A DNA stretch of 64,000 nucleotides from Octadecabacter sp. B2R22. GTDB lineage: Bacteria > Pseudomonadota > Alphaproteobacteria > Rhodobacterales > Rhodobacteraceae. The notes below the pieces were generated by a model. The model was given only the letters and a program-made list of their open reading frames with translations, did no database searches and was not told the DNA's origin. Every line of letters starts with the position of its first letter. Position 1 is the first letter of the stretch. Made by a program: the position numbers and the translations under genes. The stretch covers positions 558,001 to 622,000 of the forward strand of contig NZ_JAHKQJ010000010.1 of NCBI RefSeq assembly GCF_018861045.1, given 5' to 3'. This document shows positions 36,096 to 45,220 of the stretch, piece after piece.

Positions 36096-37007
36096 TTGAG
36101 AAAGTACGCGTTGCCAGCGCTGTCGCAGCTGCACACCTTTGAAGCCGTGTCTCGGCGGATGAGTTTCACGGCGGCAGCCGATGAACTGTGCCTGACCCAA
36201 AGCGCGGTCAGTCGGCAGGTCAAGTCATTGGAACGTGATCTGGGGAGGCCGCTTTTCGTGCGCAAACACCGCGCAATCGAACATACCCCTGATGGGCTGC
36301 GCCTGTTCGAAGCTGTCACGCGGGGATTGGACGAGATTGCACATTGCGTGAGGGATCTGCGCGCCACGACCCAGATGCCCCAGATCACCGTGGCCGCATC
36401 GGTTGCGTTTTCATACTATTGGTTGATGCCGCGGCTCGAACACTTTGCAGAACGCCACCCTGAAATAGACTTGCGCGTTTTGGCATCGGATCAAAAAGTT
36501 GATCTAAGCAAACAGGATGCAGATGTTGCCGTGCTTTATGGACGAGGCGGCTGGGACGGCGTCGATGCCCGCCGCTTGTTTGGCGAAAAGGTCTATCCTG
36601 TGTGTAGTCCCGCGTATTTGCAGGCGCATCAAGAGCTACAACGCCCAAGTGATTTGCTTGATCAGACACTGCTACATCTTGAGGGGGGCGGCACGATTTG
36701 GGGCGCCGTCGATTGGCAGGCGTGGCTTGTGCAGCAAGGTGTCACGGGACAACCCGTCCGGCGTGGCATCCGCCTGAACAGCTATCCGATGGTGTTGCAA
36801 GGGGCCGAAGCGGGGCGCGGTGTTGCCCTCGGTTGGAGCTATATTACAGATGAAATGTTGGCCAGCGGGCAACTGGTTTGCCCTTTTGACAGCCCGATTG
36901 AAACGCAAAACAGCTATTACATCGGAGCATTGAGCGAGAAGGCACTCACCCCAAGCGTTTCCGAGTTCATCCAATGGATTATAGAAGAATGTGAGGCTTT
37001 GGGTTGA
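36096..37007 (+). CDS. LysR-type regulator, GcvA-like
   Basis: The 303-residue regulator has an N-terminal winged HTH (LHTFEAVSRRMSFTAAADELCLTQSAVSRQVKSLE) and a LysR effector domain. The start is TTG 36096, supported by GAGAAGGA 10 nt upstream. The HTH and lengths resemble the GcvA subgroup, which in roseobacters often controls one-carbon and methylated-amine genes. It precedes the MttB-like operon by 102 bp in the same direction, so that operon is its probable target. Confidence 0.9.
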   Translation: MRKYALPALSQLHTFEAVSRRMSFTAAADELCLTQSAVSRQVKSLERDLGRPLFVRKHRAIEHTPDGLRLFEAVTRGLDEIAHCVRDLRATTQMPQITVAASVAFSYYWLMPRLEHFAERHPEIDLRVLASDQKVDLSKQDADVAVLYGRGGWDGVDARRLFGEKVYPVCSPAYLQAHQELQRPSDLLDQTLLHLEGGGTIWGAVDWQAWLVQQGVTGQPVRRGIRLNSYPMVLQGAEAGRGVALGWSYITDEMLASGQLVCPFDSPIETQNSYYIGALSEKALTPSVSEFIQWIIEECEALG

Positions 37008-37025
37008 TCTTCGCATGACTTGAGG

Positions 37026-37097
37026 GAATGCAAGGCATTCGAAAAGATCGTTTGATGTAGGGGGCGTTTGCGGAATTACTGATATGTAGAAAACGCC
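37026..37097. promoter_or_regulatory. two dyads in the lysR-mttB gap
   Basis: GAATGC-AAG-GCATTC (37026-37040) and GGCGTTT-N21-AAACGCC (37063-37097) lie between the LysR gene and the MttB-like operon. The first has 6-bp arms and could be an operator or an end-of-transcript hairpin. The second brackets a promoter-sized spacer. Neither has a proven role. Confidence 0.35.
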
Positions 37098-37109
37098 GCG
37101 AGGTCCTTT

Positions 37110-38660
37110 ATGTCAGCTCCGTCCCGCACGCCAAACCGCCGTGGCCGCAACAAGCAGATCGCCACGCCAATCCTGCCGCCGATTGGCCCGGGCATGACGG
37201 GTGGCCATTACCAGCCACTAACCCCCGTGGAAATCGAACGCATTCACGAGCTGGTGCTGCAATTGCTGGCAGATCTCGGGTTGTCGCAAGTCACGCCCAG
37301 CCTGCAAGCCCGTGCGGTTGACGCGGGATGCGAGGTTGACGGCGATGGCCGCCTGCGGTTCCCACGCGCCTTGGTTGAAGACGTAATCGCGAAAACGCGG
37401 CGTAAATTCACCCTGCACGGCATCGACCCTGCTCATGACATCGAAATTGGTGGGCAGCGCGTTCACACCGGCACTGGTGGGGCGGCCCCCACTATTCTGG
37501 ACTTCCACAGCGGCAAATACCGCGAGAGTACGGTCGCTGATCTTTTCGATATCGCCCGCTTGGTGGACAAAATGGACAATATCCATTGGTATCACCGCTC
37601 GGTTGTGGCGCGGGATACGAAGACGATCCTCGATCTGGATATCAACACCACCTATGCCTGCCTGTCCGGCACAACGAAATCCATCGCCGTCAGCTATACT
37701 GACAGCGCCAGCGTCAAGGCGGTTATGCCGATGCTGGATGCGGTCGCGGGCGGCGAAGGAAAGTTCCGCGAGCGCCCGTTTTGTACCGCCGTTTGCTGCC
37801 ATGTCGTCCCGCCAATGCGGTTTGCCACTGAAAGCTGTGAAGCCCTAGAAGCGGCGGTGGAAGCCGGAATGCCGATCCTGCTGGTGGCCGCGGGCCAAGC
37901 TGGGGCCACTGCCCCAGCGGCGTTGGCTGGAGCTGTGGCGCAGGCCTGTGCCGAGGTGCTGGCGGGGCTTATCCTGTGTAACATCATAGACCCCAACTGC
38001 CGGGGCATCTTTGCCACCTGGCCTTTTGTCAGCGATCTGCGCACTGGGGCAATGTCGGGGGGATCAGGCGAACAGGCACTGCTTTCGGCAGCCTGCGCCC
38101 AGATGGCCGCGTTTTATGATCTGCCCAATTCCGTGCCCGCCGGCATGACAGACAGCAAACTGCCCGATATGCAGGCGGGGGGCGAAAAGGGATATACCGT
38201 GTCACTTGCGGCCCATGCGGGCGCGTCGATGATCCATGAAAGCGCGGGCATGCATGGCAGCCTGATGGGCACCAGCTTTGAAAGCTATGTGCTGGACAAT
38301 GATCTGTTGGGGGCCATCCTGCGCACGGTCAAAGGGGTCGATGTAAGCGAAGACTCGGTGAATTTCGATGTGATCCGCGATGTAGTGATGGGAGAAGGCC
38401 ATTATCTGGGCCACCCGCAAACATTTGCCCGCATGAAGACCGATTACCTTTATCCAAACATCGCCGACCGCCGCAGCGTCAGCGAATGGGAAGATGCAGG
38501 TGGGCGCGATGCCCGTGACGTGGCCCGTGATCAAGTGAGTCAAATCCTGACAGAGCACTACCCGAGCCATATTCCCGAAGCGGTCGACTTGCAGCTGCGC
38601 GATAATTTCAACATCATTTTGCCCAGAGCCCGGATGTTTGCCGGAAACGGCGACTGGTAA
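37110..38660 (+). CDS. MttB-family corrinoid methyltransferase, non-pyrrolysine
   Basis: The 516-residue product matches the trimethylamine methyltransferase superfamily (HTGTGGAAPTILDFHSGKYRES; GTTKSIAVSYTDSAS; CRGIFATWPFVSDLRTGAMSGGSGEQALL; GMHGSLMGTSFESYVLDND). No in-frame amber codon interrupts it, so it lacks pyrrolysine and belongs with MtgB-like demethylases of quaternary amines such as glycine betaine or a relative. Such enzymes need a corrinoid protein, which is not in the window. It is followed 23 bp later by a GcvT-type flavoprotein. Confidence 0.88.
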   Translation: MSAPSRTPNRRGRNKQIATPILPPIGPGMTGGHYQPLTPVEIERIHELVLQLLADLGLSQVTPSLQARAVDAGCEVDGDGRLRFPRALVEDVIAKTRRKFTLHGIDPAHDIEIGGQRVHTGTGGAAPTILDFHSGKYRESTVADLFDIARLVDKMDNIHWYHRSVVARDTKTILDLDINTTYACLSGTTKSIAVSYTDSASVKAVMPMLDAVAGGEGKFRERPFCTAVCCHVVPPMRFATESCEALEAAVEAGMPILLVAAGQAGATAPAALAGAVAQACAEVLAGLILCNIIDPNCRGIFATWPFVSDLRTGAMSGGSGEQALLSAACAQMAAFYDLPNSVPAGMTDSKLPDMQAGGEKGYTVSLAAHAGASMIHESAGMHGSLMGTSFESYVLDNDLLGAILRTVKGVDVSEDSVNFDVIRDVVMGEGHYLGHPQTFARMKTDYLYPNIADRRSVSEWEDAGGRDARDVARDQVSQILTEHYPSHIPEAVDLQLRDNFNIILPRARMFAGNGDW

Positions 38661-38683
38661 ACGTAGAGAAAAGGAAACCCATT

Positions 38684-41095
38684 ATGCAATCTCATGCAAA
38701 AGTCGTGATCGTCGGTGGCGGTATGATGGGGGTGGGCCTTGCCTATCACTTGGCCGAAGAGGGCTGGAAAGACGTCGTGTTGATCGAAAAGGGCGAGCTG
38801 ACCAGTGGTTCGACGTGGCACGCGGCAGGCCAATGCCCGAGTTTCATCAGCAACTACAACATGGCCAAGATTCACCACTACTCCAACATGCTGTATCCGA
38901 AACTAGAAGAAATCACTGGCCAGCCCGCAGGATGGCACGGCTGTGGCGGAATACGGTTGGCAACGACGCAGGAAGAGGTCGATTGGTTCAACCATGTCGC
39001 TGGTTTCTCGGCCAATGTCGGCTTTCACATGGAAGTCATCGGGCCCGATCGTATCAAAGAGCTGAACCCTTGGATTGAAACGGACGGCATTCTGGCAGGC
39101 GCCTACACCAATATGGACGGCCACGTGGACCCCTCAAGCGCCTGTAATGCCATGGCCGCTGGCGCGCGCCAGTTCGGGGCCACAATCATTCGCAAAACCC
39201 GCGTGACGGATATCAATGTGCTGGCCTCTGGCGAGTTCGAAGTCGTGACCGATGCGGGTACCATCACCTGCGAACATGTGGTCAACGCTGCTGGCTGCTA
39301 TGCGCGTGAGGTCGGCAAATGGGTGGGTGTCGAAACCCCCATCACCAATATGGAACACCAATATCTTGTGACCGAACCTTTGGAAGAATTCAAAGGTCTG
39401 GATGCAGAATTGCCCGTGATGCGTGATCCGGCCACGGCGGGGTATTACCGCCAAGAACAAAACGCAGGGCTTGTCGGCATTTATGAGCATTACGGCAGCC
39501 GCGAGGCGTGGGCCGGACGCGGTGGTTTCCCCGAATGGGACAGCGAGAATGAGCTGTTTGATGGAGATATTGATCGCATCGCTCCGTGGCTGGAAAAGGC
39601 ACTGGAACGCATGCCGATCTTTGCGAACGCGGGCATCAAGCGCATCATCAACGGCGCGATACCTCATACGCCCGACGGCAATCCGCTGGTTGGCCCCGCG
39701 CCCGGGTTGCGCAATTTTTGGCAATGTTGCGGGGCCGCCATTGGCATCGCGCAGGGCGCGGGCACAGGTAAATACCTGGCGCAATGGATGATCCACGGGG
39801 ATGCCGAAATAAACATGCACAGCGTCGATCCGCGTCGTTTCGGGGCCTATGCGGACCCAGACTATACCCGCGCCAAAAGCTTTGATGATTATGAAAACAT
39901 GTTCGAAACGCCGTTGCCAGGGCGTGAAATCCACGCTGGTCGCCCCAACCGCGTGACGCCGCTCTATGAGCCGCTGAAAGCCAAAGGCGCGATCTATACC
40001 GAAGTGTATGGCTGGGAGCGGCCCAAATATTTCGCCCCCGACGAATTCGAAGAAAAGCTCCAATACCGCCGCAACAACGTGTTCGAAATCGTGGCCGAAG
40101 AGTGCCGCGCCGTGCGCGAGCGCGTTGGCATCATGGACCTGTCGAGCTTTGCCAAGTTTGACGTGTCTGGCCCAGGGGCCGAGGCGCTGCTGGACCGCCT
40201 GACCGCCAACAAGCTGCCCAAGAAGACAGGCGGCATCAACCTGACACATGTTTTGTCAGACGGTGGGCGGATCGAGGGCGAGTGGACCATCACCCGTTTG
40301 GGCGATGATCGGTTCTACGTTTTGTCCGGTGCAGGCACTGAACGGATGGCGCAGGATCAGTTGTGCATGGCGGCTGGTGATGGTGTGGCGATTGCCAATG
40401 TCACCGACGATTACGGCATGTTGGTCGTTGCAGGCCCGAAAGCCCGGGACGTACTGGCCCCGCTGACCGATGCCGATCTGACCAACGCAGGGTTTCGCTG
40501 GCTTTCGGGTCAAGAAATCACCATCGCGGGTGTCCCCGTGCGCGCTTTGCGGGTGAACTACGTGGGTGAACTTGGCTGGGAATTGCACGCGCCGATGGGC
40601 GACCTCGCGCCCCTCTACGATGCGATCTGGGCGTCTGGGCAAAACCACGGCATCGCTGATTTTGGTGTTCAGGCCGTGAACAGCTTGCGGATGGAAAAGG
40701 CCTATCGTGGCTACGCTGCCGAACTAACCAACGAAATTACCTTGATCGAAGCCGATTGCGAGCGTTTCTATGCCCCTGATAAAGGTGACTTTAACGGCCG
40801 CGCCGCAACCGAAAACGTGCGTCAGCAAGGCATCGTCACCAAGCTGGTTTACGGCGAAGTCGCCGCAACCGACTGTGACATCTACGGCGGCGAAGCTGTC
40901 ATGCAAGGGGACAAGGTCGTCGGCGTCTGCACTTCAGGTGGGTACGGCCATGCGACGGGCAAAAGCCTCGCCTTTGCCTATGTGGACCCGGGCGCCAGTG
41001 ACGGGCTGGAGGTGGTCATCTTGGGGGAACGCCGCGCGCTGACGTTACTGGATGCTCCGGCTTGGGATTCCGGCAACGCACGGCAAAAGGCATAG
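38684..41095 (+). CDS. GcvT-domain FAD oxidoreductase (dimethylglycine/sarcosine dehydrogenase-like)
   Basis: The 803-residue protein has a DAO-type FAD domain starting VVIVGGGMMGVGLAYHLAEE and the GSTWHAAGQ segment, whose His is the usual covalent flavin attachment site. The C-terminal half is a GcvT/aminomethyltransferase domain (RVGIMDLSSFAKFDVSGPGAE ... VNYVGELGWELHAPMGDLAPLYDAIW). Such enzymes oxidatively demethylate dimethylglycine or sarcosine and pass the one-carbon unit to tetrahydrofolate. With the MttB-like gene this forms a likely methylated-amine catabolic operon. Confidence 0.93.
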   Translation: MQSHAKVVIVGGGMMGVGLAYHLAEEGWKDVVLIEKGELTSGSTWHAAGQCPSFISNYNMAKIHHYSNMLYPKLEEITGQPAGWHGCGGIRLATTQEEVDWFNHVAGFSANVGFHMEVIGPDRIKELNPWIETDGILAGAYTNMDGHVDPSSACNAMAAGARQFGATIIRKTRVTDINVLASGEFEVVTDAGTITCEHVVNAAGCYAREVGKWVGVETPITNMEHQYLVTEPLEEFKGLDAELPVMRDPATAGYYRQEQNAGLVGIYEHYGSREAWAGRGGFPEWDSENELFDGDIDRIAPWLEKALERMPIFANAGIKRIINGAIPHTPDGNPLVGPAPGLRNFWQCCGAAIGIAQGAGTGKYLAQWMIHGDAEINMHSVDPRRFGAYADPDYTRAKSFDDYENMFETPLPGREIHAGRPNRVTPLYEPLKAKGAIYTEVYGWERPKYFAPDEFEEKLQYRRNNVFEIVAEECRAVRERVGIMDLSSFAKFDVSGPGAEALLDRLTANKLPKKTGGINLTHVLSDGGRIEGEWTITRLGDDRFYVLSGAGTERMAQDQLCMAAGDGVAIANVTDDYGMLVVAGPKARDVLAPLTDADLTNAGFRWLSGQEITIAGVPVRALRVNYVGELGWELHAPMGDLAPLYDAIWASGQNHGIADFGVQAVNSLRMEKAYRGYAAELTNEITLIEADCERFYAPDKGDFNGRAATENVRQQGIVTKLVYGEVAATDCDIYGGEAVMQGDKVVGVCTSGGYGHATGKSLAFAYVDPGASDGLEVVILGERRALTLLDAPAWDSGNARQKA

Positions 41096-41244
41096 CAGAG
41101 GGGAGCACTTTGGTTGGGGGACGTGGGCGTTCATCCGGGCTGACGATTTCATCATCCAAAATCGATGTTTCTGCGACCCTTTATCGAGAGATCGAAGTAC
41201 TGCCAAACCTGTCAGAAAACTGGCTGCTTCCAATCGCGCAGAGC

Positions 41245-42114
41245 CTAACCCCAGCGGCGATGTATCCAAAACCATTGTTCAGGGTTGGCCTTGATGCGAG
41301 CTTCAAGGCGGGCTGTAATTTCGGCCATCATTTGGGCAGGATCCGTCAGAGCAATAGGCGCTTGGACGGTAACCTCAAAGGACAGCCCGTCGGGTTGTCT
41401 GATGCCGAAATAGGGGATGACCAGCGCATTTATTTTTAGCGCAATGTCAGCGACCGATGTGGCTGTGTGGGCCGGTTGGCCCATGAATGGAATTTGCGGA
41501 TGGCGCGTTGCGCGGACGTCAAACAGAAGTGTGCCCATGCCGCCCTGTTTGAGCATTTTTACAAAGCCGATCGTGCCCTTACGCCCCTGCGGGAACACCG
41601 CGCCAGACATCTCAAGCATGTTTTTTTCGTAGTGGGCGTTGAAATAGGGGTTGGCGATTGGGCGATACAGACCGCCGATCGTGTATCCGCGTTGCACCAA
41701 AGCCTGACGGGGCGCTTCGTGGTTTCCGAAATGCCCTGTGACGAACAAAACGGGGCGGCCTTCTTCTTTGGCCTGCGCCAAGGCCGCAAGCCCTTCACCG
41801 CTGACTTTGGCGGTTTCAATCTGCTTGGCAAAACCCGCGCCGGAATAGTTTTCGATCATCGTGCGGCCGAAGTTGTTGCACACGGCTTTGGCCATGGTGC
41901 GGCGTTCGGCTTCTGGCATGTCAGGCCAGATGAACGCCAGCTGGTCTTCGGCCCGTTTGCGATAGCCCGCTAGCGGTGCCACGACTTTTTCGATGACGGC
42001 ACCGAACCAGCGCACGCGGGTGGCGTAGGGCAGGGCAAGGGCGGACCTGATGATGCCACGCAAGGCGCGATCAACGATCCAATCAGTTTTTGTGGCGGTT
42101 TCAAACGTGCGCAT
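41245..42114 (-). CDS. LpxL/HtrB-family lipid A acyltransferase
   Basis: The 289-residue enzyme has the catalytic HX4E motif in VTGHFGNHEAPRQAL, followed by GGLYRPIANPYFN and FPQGRKGTIGFVKMLKQGG. The C-terminal ending (ANPEQWFWIHRRWG) is the family hallmark WxHRR. It should add a secondary acyl chain to lipid A in the inner membrane. The canonical waaA, whose product normally precedes this step, is only 1 kb away. A 149-bp gap to the GcvT gene holds no recognisable element. Confidence 0.9.
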   Translation of the reverse strand: MRTFETATKTDWIVDRALRGIIRSALALPYATRVRWFGAVIEKVVAPLAGYRKRAEDQLAFIWPDMPEAERRTMAKAVCNNFGRTMIENYSGAGFAKQIETAKVSGEGLAALAQAKEEGRPVLFVTGHFGNHEAPRQALVQRGYTIGGLYRPIANPYFNAHYEKNMLEMSGAVFPQGRKGTIGFVKMLKQGGMGTLLFDVRATRHPQIPFMGQPAHTATSVADIALKINALVIPYFGIRQPDGLSFEVTVQAPIALTDPAQMMAEITARLEARIKANPEQWFWIHRRWG

Positions 42115-42246
42115 AGGGGCGGTTTAGGCGGGCAAGAGCGCCCCTGCAAGTGCTGTGCGTTTCTGCACATAAAGGGTGATGTGGCGAAGATTGCCTGCAT
42201 GCCTGCATCGCCCTAGGATGAAGGCACCTATTCACAGGAGCCCGCT

Positions 42247-43158
42247 ATGTCGATCCGACCTGTTCTAGAAACCCGCAGCGCGCAAGCCACTATGGAAGGC
42301 GCGGGCGTGCACTTGCATCGCGCATTCGGGTTCCAAGACCCGACCGAACTTGATCCGTTTTTGTTATTCGACGACTTTCGCAACGATGATCCTGCGCATT
42401 TCGAAAAGGGGTTTCCATGGCATCCGCATCGCGGCATCGAAACCATTACTTATGTGCTGAACGGGACCGTTGAACATGGCGATAGCCTTGGCAATCGTGG
42501 CACGCTTGGTGCTGGGGATGTGCAATGGATGACCGCCGGATCAGGCATCATGCACCAAGAGATGCCCGCCGGAAACGCACAAGGACAGATGCACGGGTTC
42601 CAACTGTGGGGGAATTTGCCCGCCGCTCAAAAGATGACGGACCCGCGCTATCAAGACGTCGAAGCCAAGGAGATTCCCGAAATCACGGATGACGACGGTA
42701 CAGTTGTGCGCGTCATCACGGGCGAATTCTGGGGCAAACGTGGCCCGGTGGATGGGATCGCCGCCGATCCGCAGTACCTTGATGTATCGATGCCTGCTGG
42801 CGTGAAAAAGACCTTCAAGATCGACACCTATCGCCGTGCCTTTGCCTATGTGTTTGACGGTCAGGCCGCCTTTGCCGATGCCAGCGCCCCGACAGGTGTG
42901 TTGCTTGAAAAGGAGGTCATGGGCGAAGAGGTCAACATTCGCGACATGTCAGGCGATCGCACCTTGATCCGCTTTGGCACAGGTGACGAGGTCACGGTGC
43001 AGGCAGGTGAGCTGGGCGTGCGGTTCTTGCTGATCTCAGGTGCCCCGATTGAGGAACCTGTCGCGTGGCACGGCCCCATCGTGATGAACACGAAAGAAGA
43101 ACTGCAAACCGCGATCCGCGATCTTCGCAATGGTACGTTTATCAAACCGGCCCACTAA
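42247..43158 (+). CDS. pirin family protein
   Basis: The 303-residue bicupin has an N-terminal metal site (FPWHPHRGIETITYVLNGTVEHGDSLGN, with His-x-His, later His) and Glu in GIMHQEMP. These match bacterial pirins, some of which act as quercetinases or redox sensors. AGGAG precedes the ATG. The C-terminal cupin is more divergent. Its 3' end overlaps the convergent waaA by 4 nt. Confidence 0.93.
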   Translation: MSIRPVLETRSAQATMEGAGVHLHRAFGFQDPTELDPFLLFDDFRNDDPAHFEKGFPWHPHRGIETITYVLNGTVEHGDSLGNRGTLGAGDVQWMTAGSGIMHQEMPAGNAQGQMHGFQLWGNLPAAQKMTDPRYQDVEAKEIPEITDDDGTVVRVITGEFWGKRGPVDGIAADPQYLDVSMPAGVKKTFKIDTYRRAFAYVFDGQAAFADASAPTGVLLEKEVMGEEVNIRDMSGDRTLIRFGTGDEVTVQAGELGVRFLLISGAPIEEPVAWHGPIVMNTKEELQTAIRDLRNGTFIKPAH

Positions 43159-44450
43159 GGGCGTTCGATCTCCGCCTTAATCGCAGCACAGGTGCGCGCA
43201 CTTGCGCCGGAATGTGCCGCAATGAACGCATCAATGTCTGTCACGGTCGTCCACGTCGGGCCGGACAGGAGTTCGACCATCTGAGCGCCAGTTTCAACCG
43301 ATTTCGCGACGCCAGCAGCCTCGGCCTCAACGAAGGGGTATTCGATTGTATAGGTGGTCGGGCCTGTGACCACGGGCTTTGCCAAGGCCAAGGGTTCAAT
43401 AATGTTATGTGCGCCGTGGCTGTTAAAGCCGCCACCGACGATCACACGATCCGCGAGGGCGAGGTAGAAATACATCTCGCCCAAACTGTCCCCAAGAAGC
43501 ACCTGCACGCCGTCGATCCAGTCGTGACCCGGGATCGCCATGTCGAGTGTTTCGCTAAACATCTCAGAGCGACGCGCAGGGGGCAGGTCTGCCGAGATGA
43601 GCATCTTTGCCACATCATCAAACCGTTCCGGTGCGCGAGGTACATAGATGAACAGGGTGCGCGGATCATGGGCCAGCACGTCTTTGATCGCTTGGATGTA
43701 AATATCGTCCTCGCCCTCGACCGCGCTGGCGATGGTCACAACAGGACGGCCTTTTAACAGGGGCTTCGTTGCTGCGGCAGCCGCCAGAAGGGCGGGGGCG
43801 ATAGGTTGGTCAAAGCGTAGCTCACCAGTGATATGGATGTTTGGCACGCCAATACTGGCAAACCGATCCGCCTGTAATTGCGATTTCACGAAGGCGCCTG
43901 CAAACCCTGTCATGATCTTTTGGCGCAATCGCAGCCCGCCTGAATCGCGGGTCAGCGATTTGCTGGGGTATTGCGCGTTGCACATATAAAACGGCACGCC
44001 ATATTTCTTGGCGGCAAACACCATGGCGGGCCAGATTTCGATCTCCATGCTTAGCCCGATCTTGGGGCGGCACGCGCGAAAGAACCGGCTGAACGTCCAG
44101 AACATATCCAAAGGCACCCAAACGCTTGCGACGCGGCCGTCTGCGATTTCAGTGCCGAAGGCGCGATGTGCTTCTTTGCGTCCTGCGGGGGTGAAATGGG
44201 TGAAGACAATCGTCTCGCCTGCGGCCAACAGATCGCGCGCCATTGGCACGGCGGATCGTGTTTCTCCAAGGCTAACGGCGTGGATCCAGATCGGGTTTTG
44301 GGGCAGGGGGGCGTAGCTGCCAAAGCGTTCGTGAAGATGCGCTTTGTAGACAGGGTCGCGGCGGCCACGGTGCCAAAGGTAAACCAGCACCAATGGCGTC
44401 AGCAGAACCCAGGCCAAACGATAAAGGGCTAGAAACGCGTTTAAGATCAT
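43155..44450 (-). CDS. waaA: Kdo transferase (canonical)
   Basis: WaaA transfers Kdo from CMP-Kdo to lipid IVA at the inner membrane. The 431-residue protein has an N-terminal membrane anchor (AFLALYRLAWVLLTPLVLVYLW), the early IHAVSLGETRSAVPMARDLL with the catalytic Glu, WVPLDMFWTFSRFF, MEIEIWPAMV, FVKSQLQADRF, and the C-terminal GGGFNSHGAHNIIEPLALAKPVVTGP. These match the canonical family better than the paralogue at 30.9-32.2 kb, which lacks a clear anchor. Confidence 0.93.
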   Translation of the reverse strand: MILNAFLALYRLAWVLLTPLVLVYLWHRGRRDPVYKAHLHERFGSYAPLPQNPIWIHAVSLGETRSAVPMARDLLAAGETIVFTHFTPAGRKEAHRAFGTEIADGRVASVWVPLDMFWTFSRFFRACRPKIGLSMEIEIWPAMVFAAKKYGVPFYMCNAQYPSKSLTRDSGGLRLRQKIMTGFAGAFVKSQLQADRFASIGVPNIHITGELRFDQPIAPALLAAAAATKPLLKGRPVVTIASAVEGEDDIYIQAIKDVLAHDPRTLFIYVPRAPERFDDVAKMLISADLPPARRSEMFSETLDMAIPGHDWIDGVQVLLGDSLGEMYFYLALADRVIVGGGFNSHGAHNIIEPLALAKPVVTGPTTYTIEYPFVEAEAAGVAKSVETGAQMVELLSGPTWTTVTDIDAFIAAHSGASARTCAAIKAEIERP

Positions 44451-44487
44451 GCGTTTCCAGCCCTTTTTCTAAGTCGTTAAAGCCGGA

Positions 44488-45090
44488 TTACCGGCGGCGA
44501 TCGCGGCGCGATGACATTGGCTGGAACGCCACGCCAACGTGTGCTTCGCAATATGGTTTACCTGGTTTGACTTCCAAACCACAGAACCAGAACTGGTCTG
44601 TCGCAGGGTCGCCGACAGGCCACTTGCAGGTTTTTTCAGTCAGCTCCATCAAGCTGATTTTCTTGGCGGTTTTCTCAACTTCGTTGACCTTGGCCAAAGC
44701 CTCTGGGCTGATCTCATTGGCCGATGGCTGCGGTGGCAACGGTTGGCCAGCCGGAATGATCTGGCGGCGTGCGTGCGGTACCTTTGGCTGTGGTGGAGGG
44801 GATGCAGATTCAGTGCGCGGTTCTTGCACTTCCTCTTCGACCTTTTTGGCCACGGCCTTTTTGGGCGGCGCCTTGGGCTTTGCGGGTGCCTTAGGCTTCG
44901 CGTTTGCCTTTGGTGCAGCAGCTTTGCTACCGCCACCAGAGCCCGCACGATTGCTGAGCCCCAAGCGGTGCACTTTGCCGATAACGGCGTTGCGGGTGAC
45001 GCCGCCAAGCTCTTTGGCGATCTGGCTGGCGGATTGACCTTCGCCCCACATCTTCTTCAACACTTCGACGCGTTCGTCGGTCCAAGACAT
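44488..45090 (-). CDS. gcrA: GcrA cell cycle regulator
   Basis: The 200-residue protein starts at ATG 45090 (MSWTDERVEVLKKMW). Its N-terminus is the GcrA DNA-binding helix set (EGQSASQIAKELGGVTRNAVIGKVHRLGLSNR). The middle is an Ala/Lys/Pro-rich linker near residues 50-80. The C-terminus contains the conserved C-x-W segment (LTEKTCKWPVGDPATDQFWFCG...CEAH), which binds sigma70 in Caulobacter. GcrA activates genes at GANTC sites methylated by CcrM. Confidence 0.94.
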   Translation of the reverse strand: MSWTDERVEVLKKMWGEGQSASQIAKELGGVTRNAVIGKVHRLGLSNRAGSGGGSKAAAPKANAKPKAPAKPKAPPKKAVAKKVEEEVQEPRTESASPPPQPKVPHARRQIIPAGQPLPPQPSANEISPEALAKVNEVEKTAKKISLMELTEKTCKWPVGDPATDQFWFCGLEVKPGKPYCEAHVGVAFQPMSSRRDRRR

Positions 45091-45220
45091 ATTTGTTCCA
45101 CTTATCTGGCTAAGGGTCAGACCCCATTTGAGGTATGGGGTTGAGAATTCATTCAATCCCCTATTCTAAGCACCCACGCGGCGGATACAACCACTGCACC
45201 GATAAAAAGGAATCACTGCG

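Noticed and set aside
37110-38660. Pyrrolysine-containing MttB
   Set aside because: The frame runs through with no in-frame TAG, and no pyl genes are seen.
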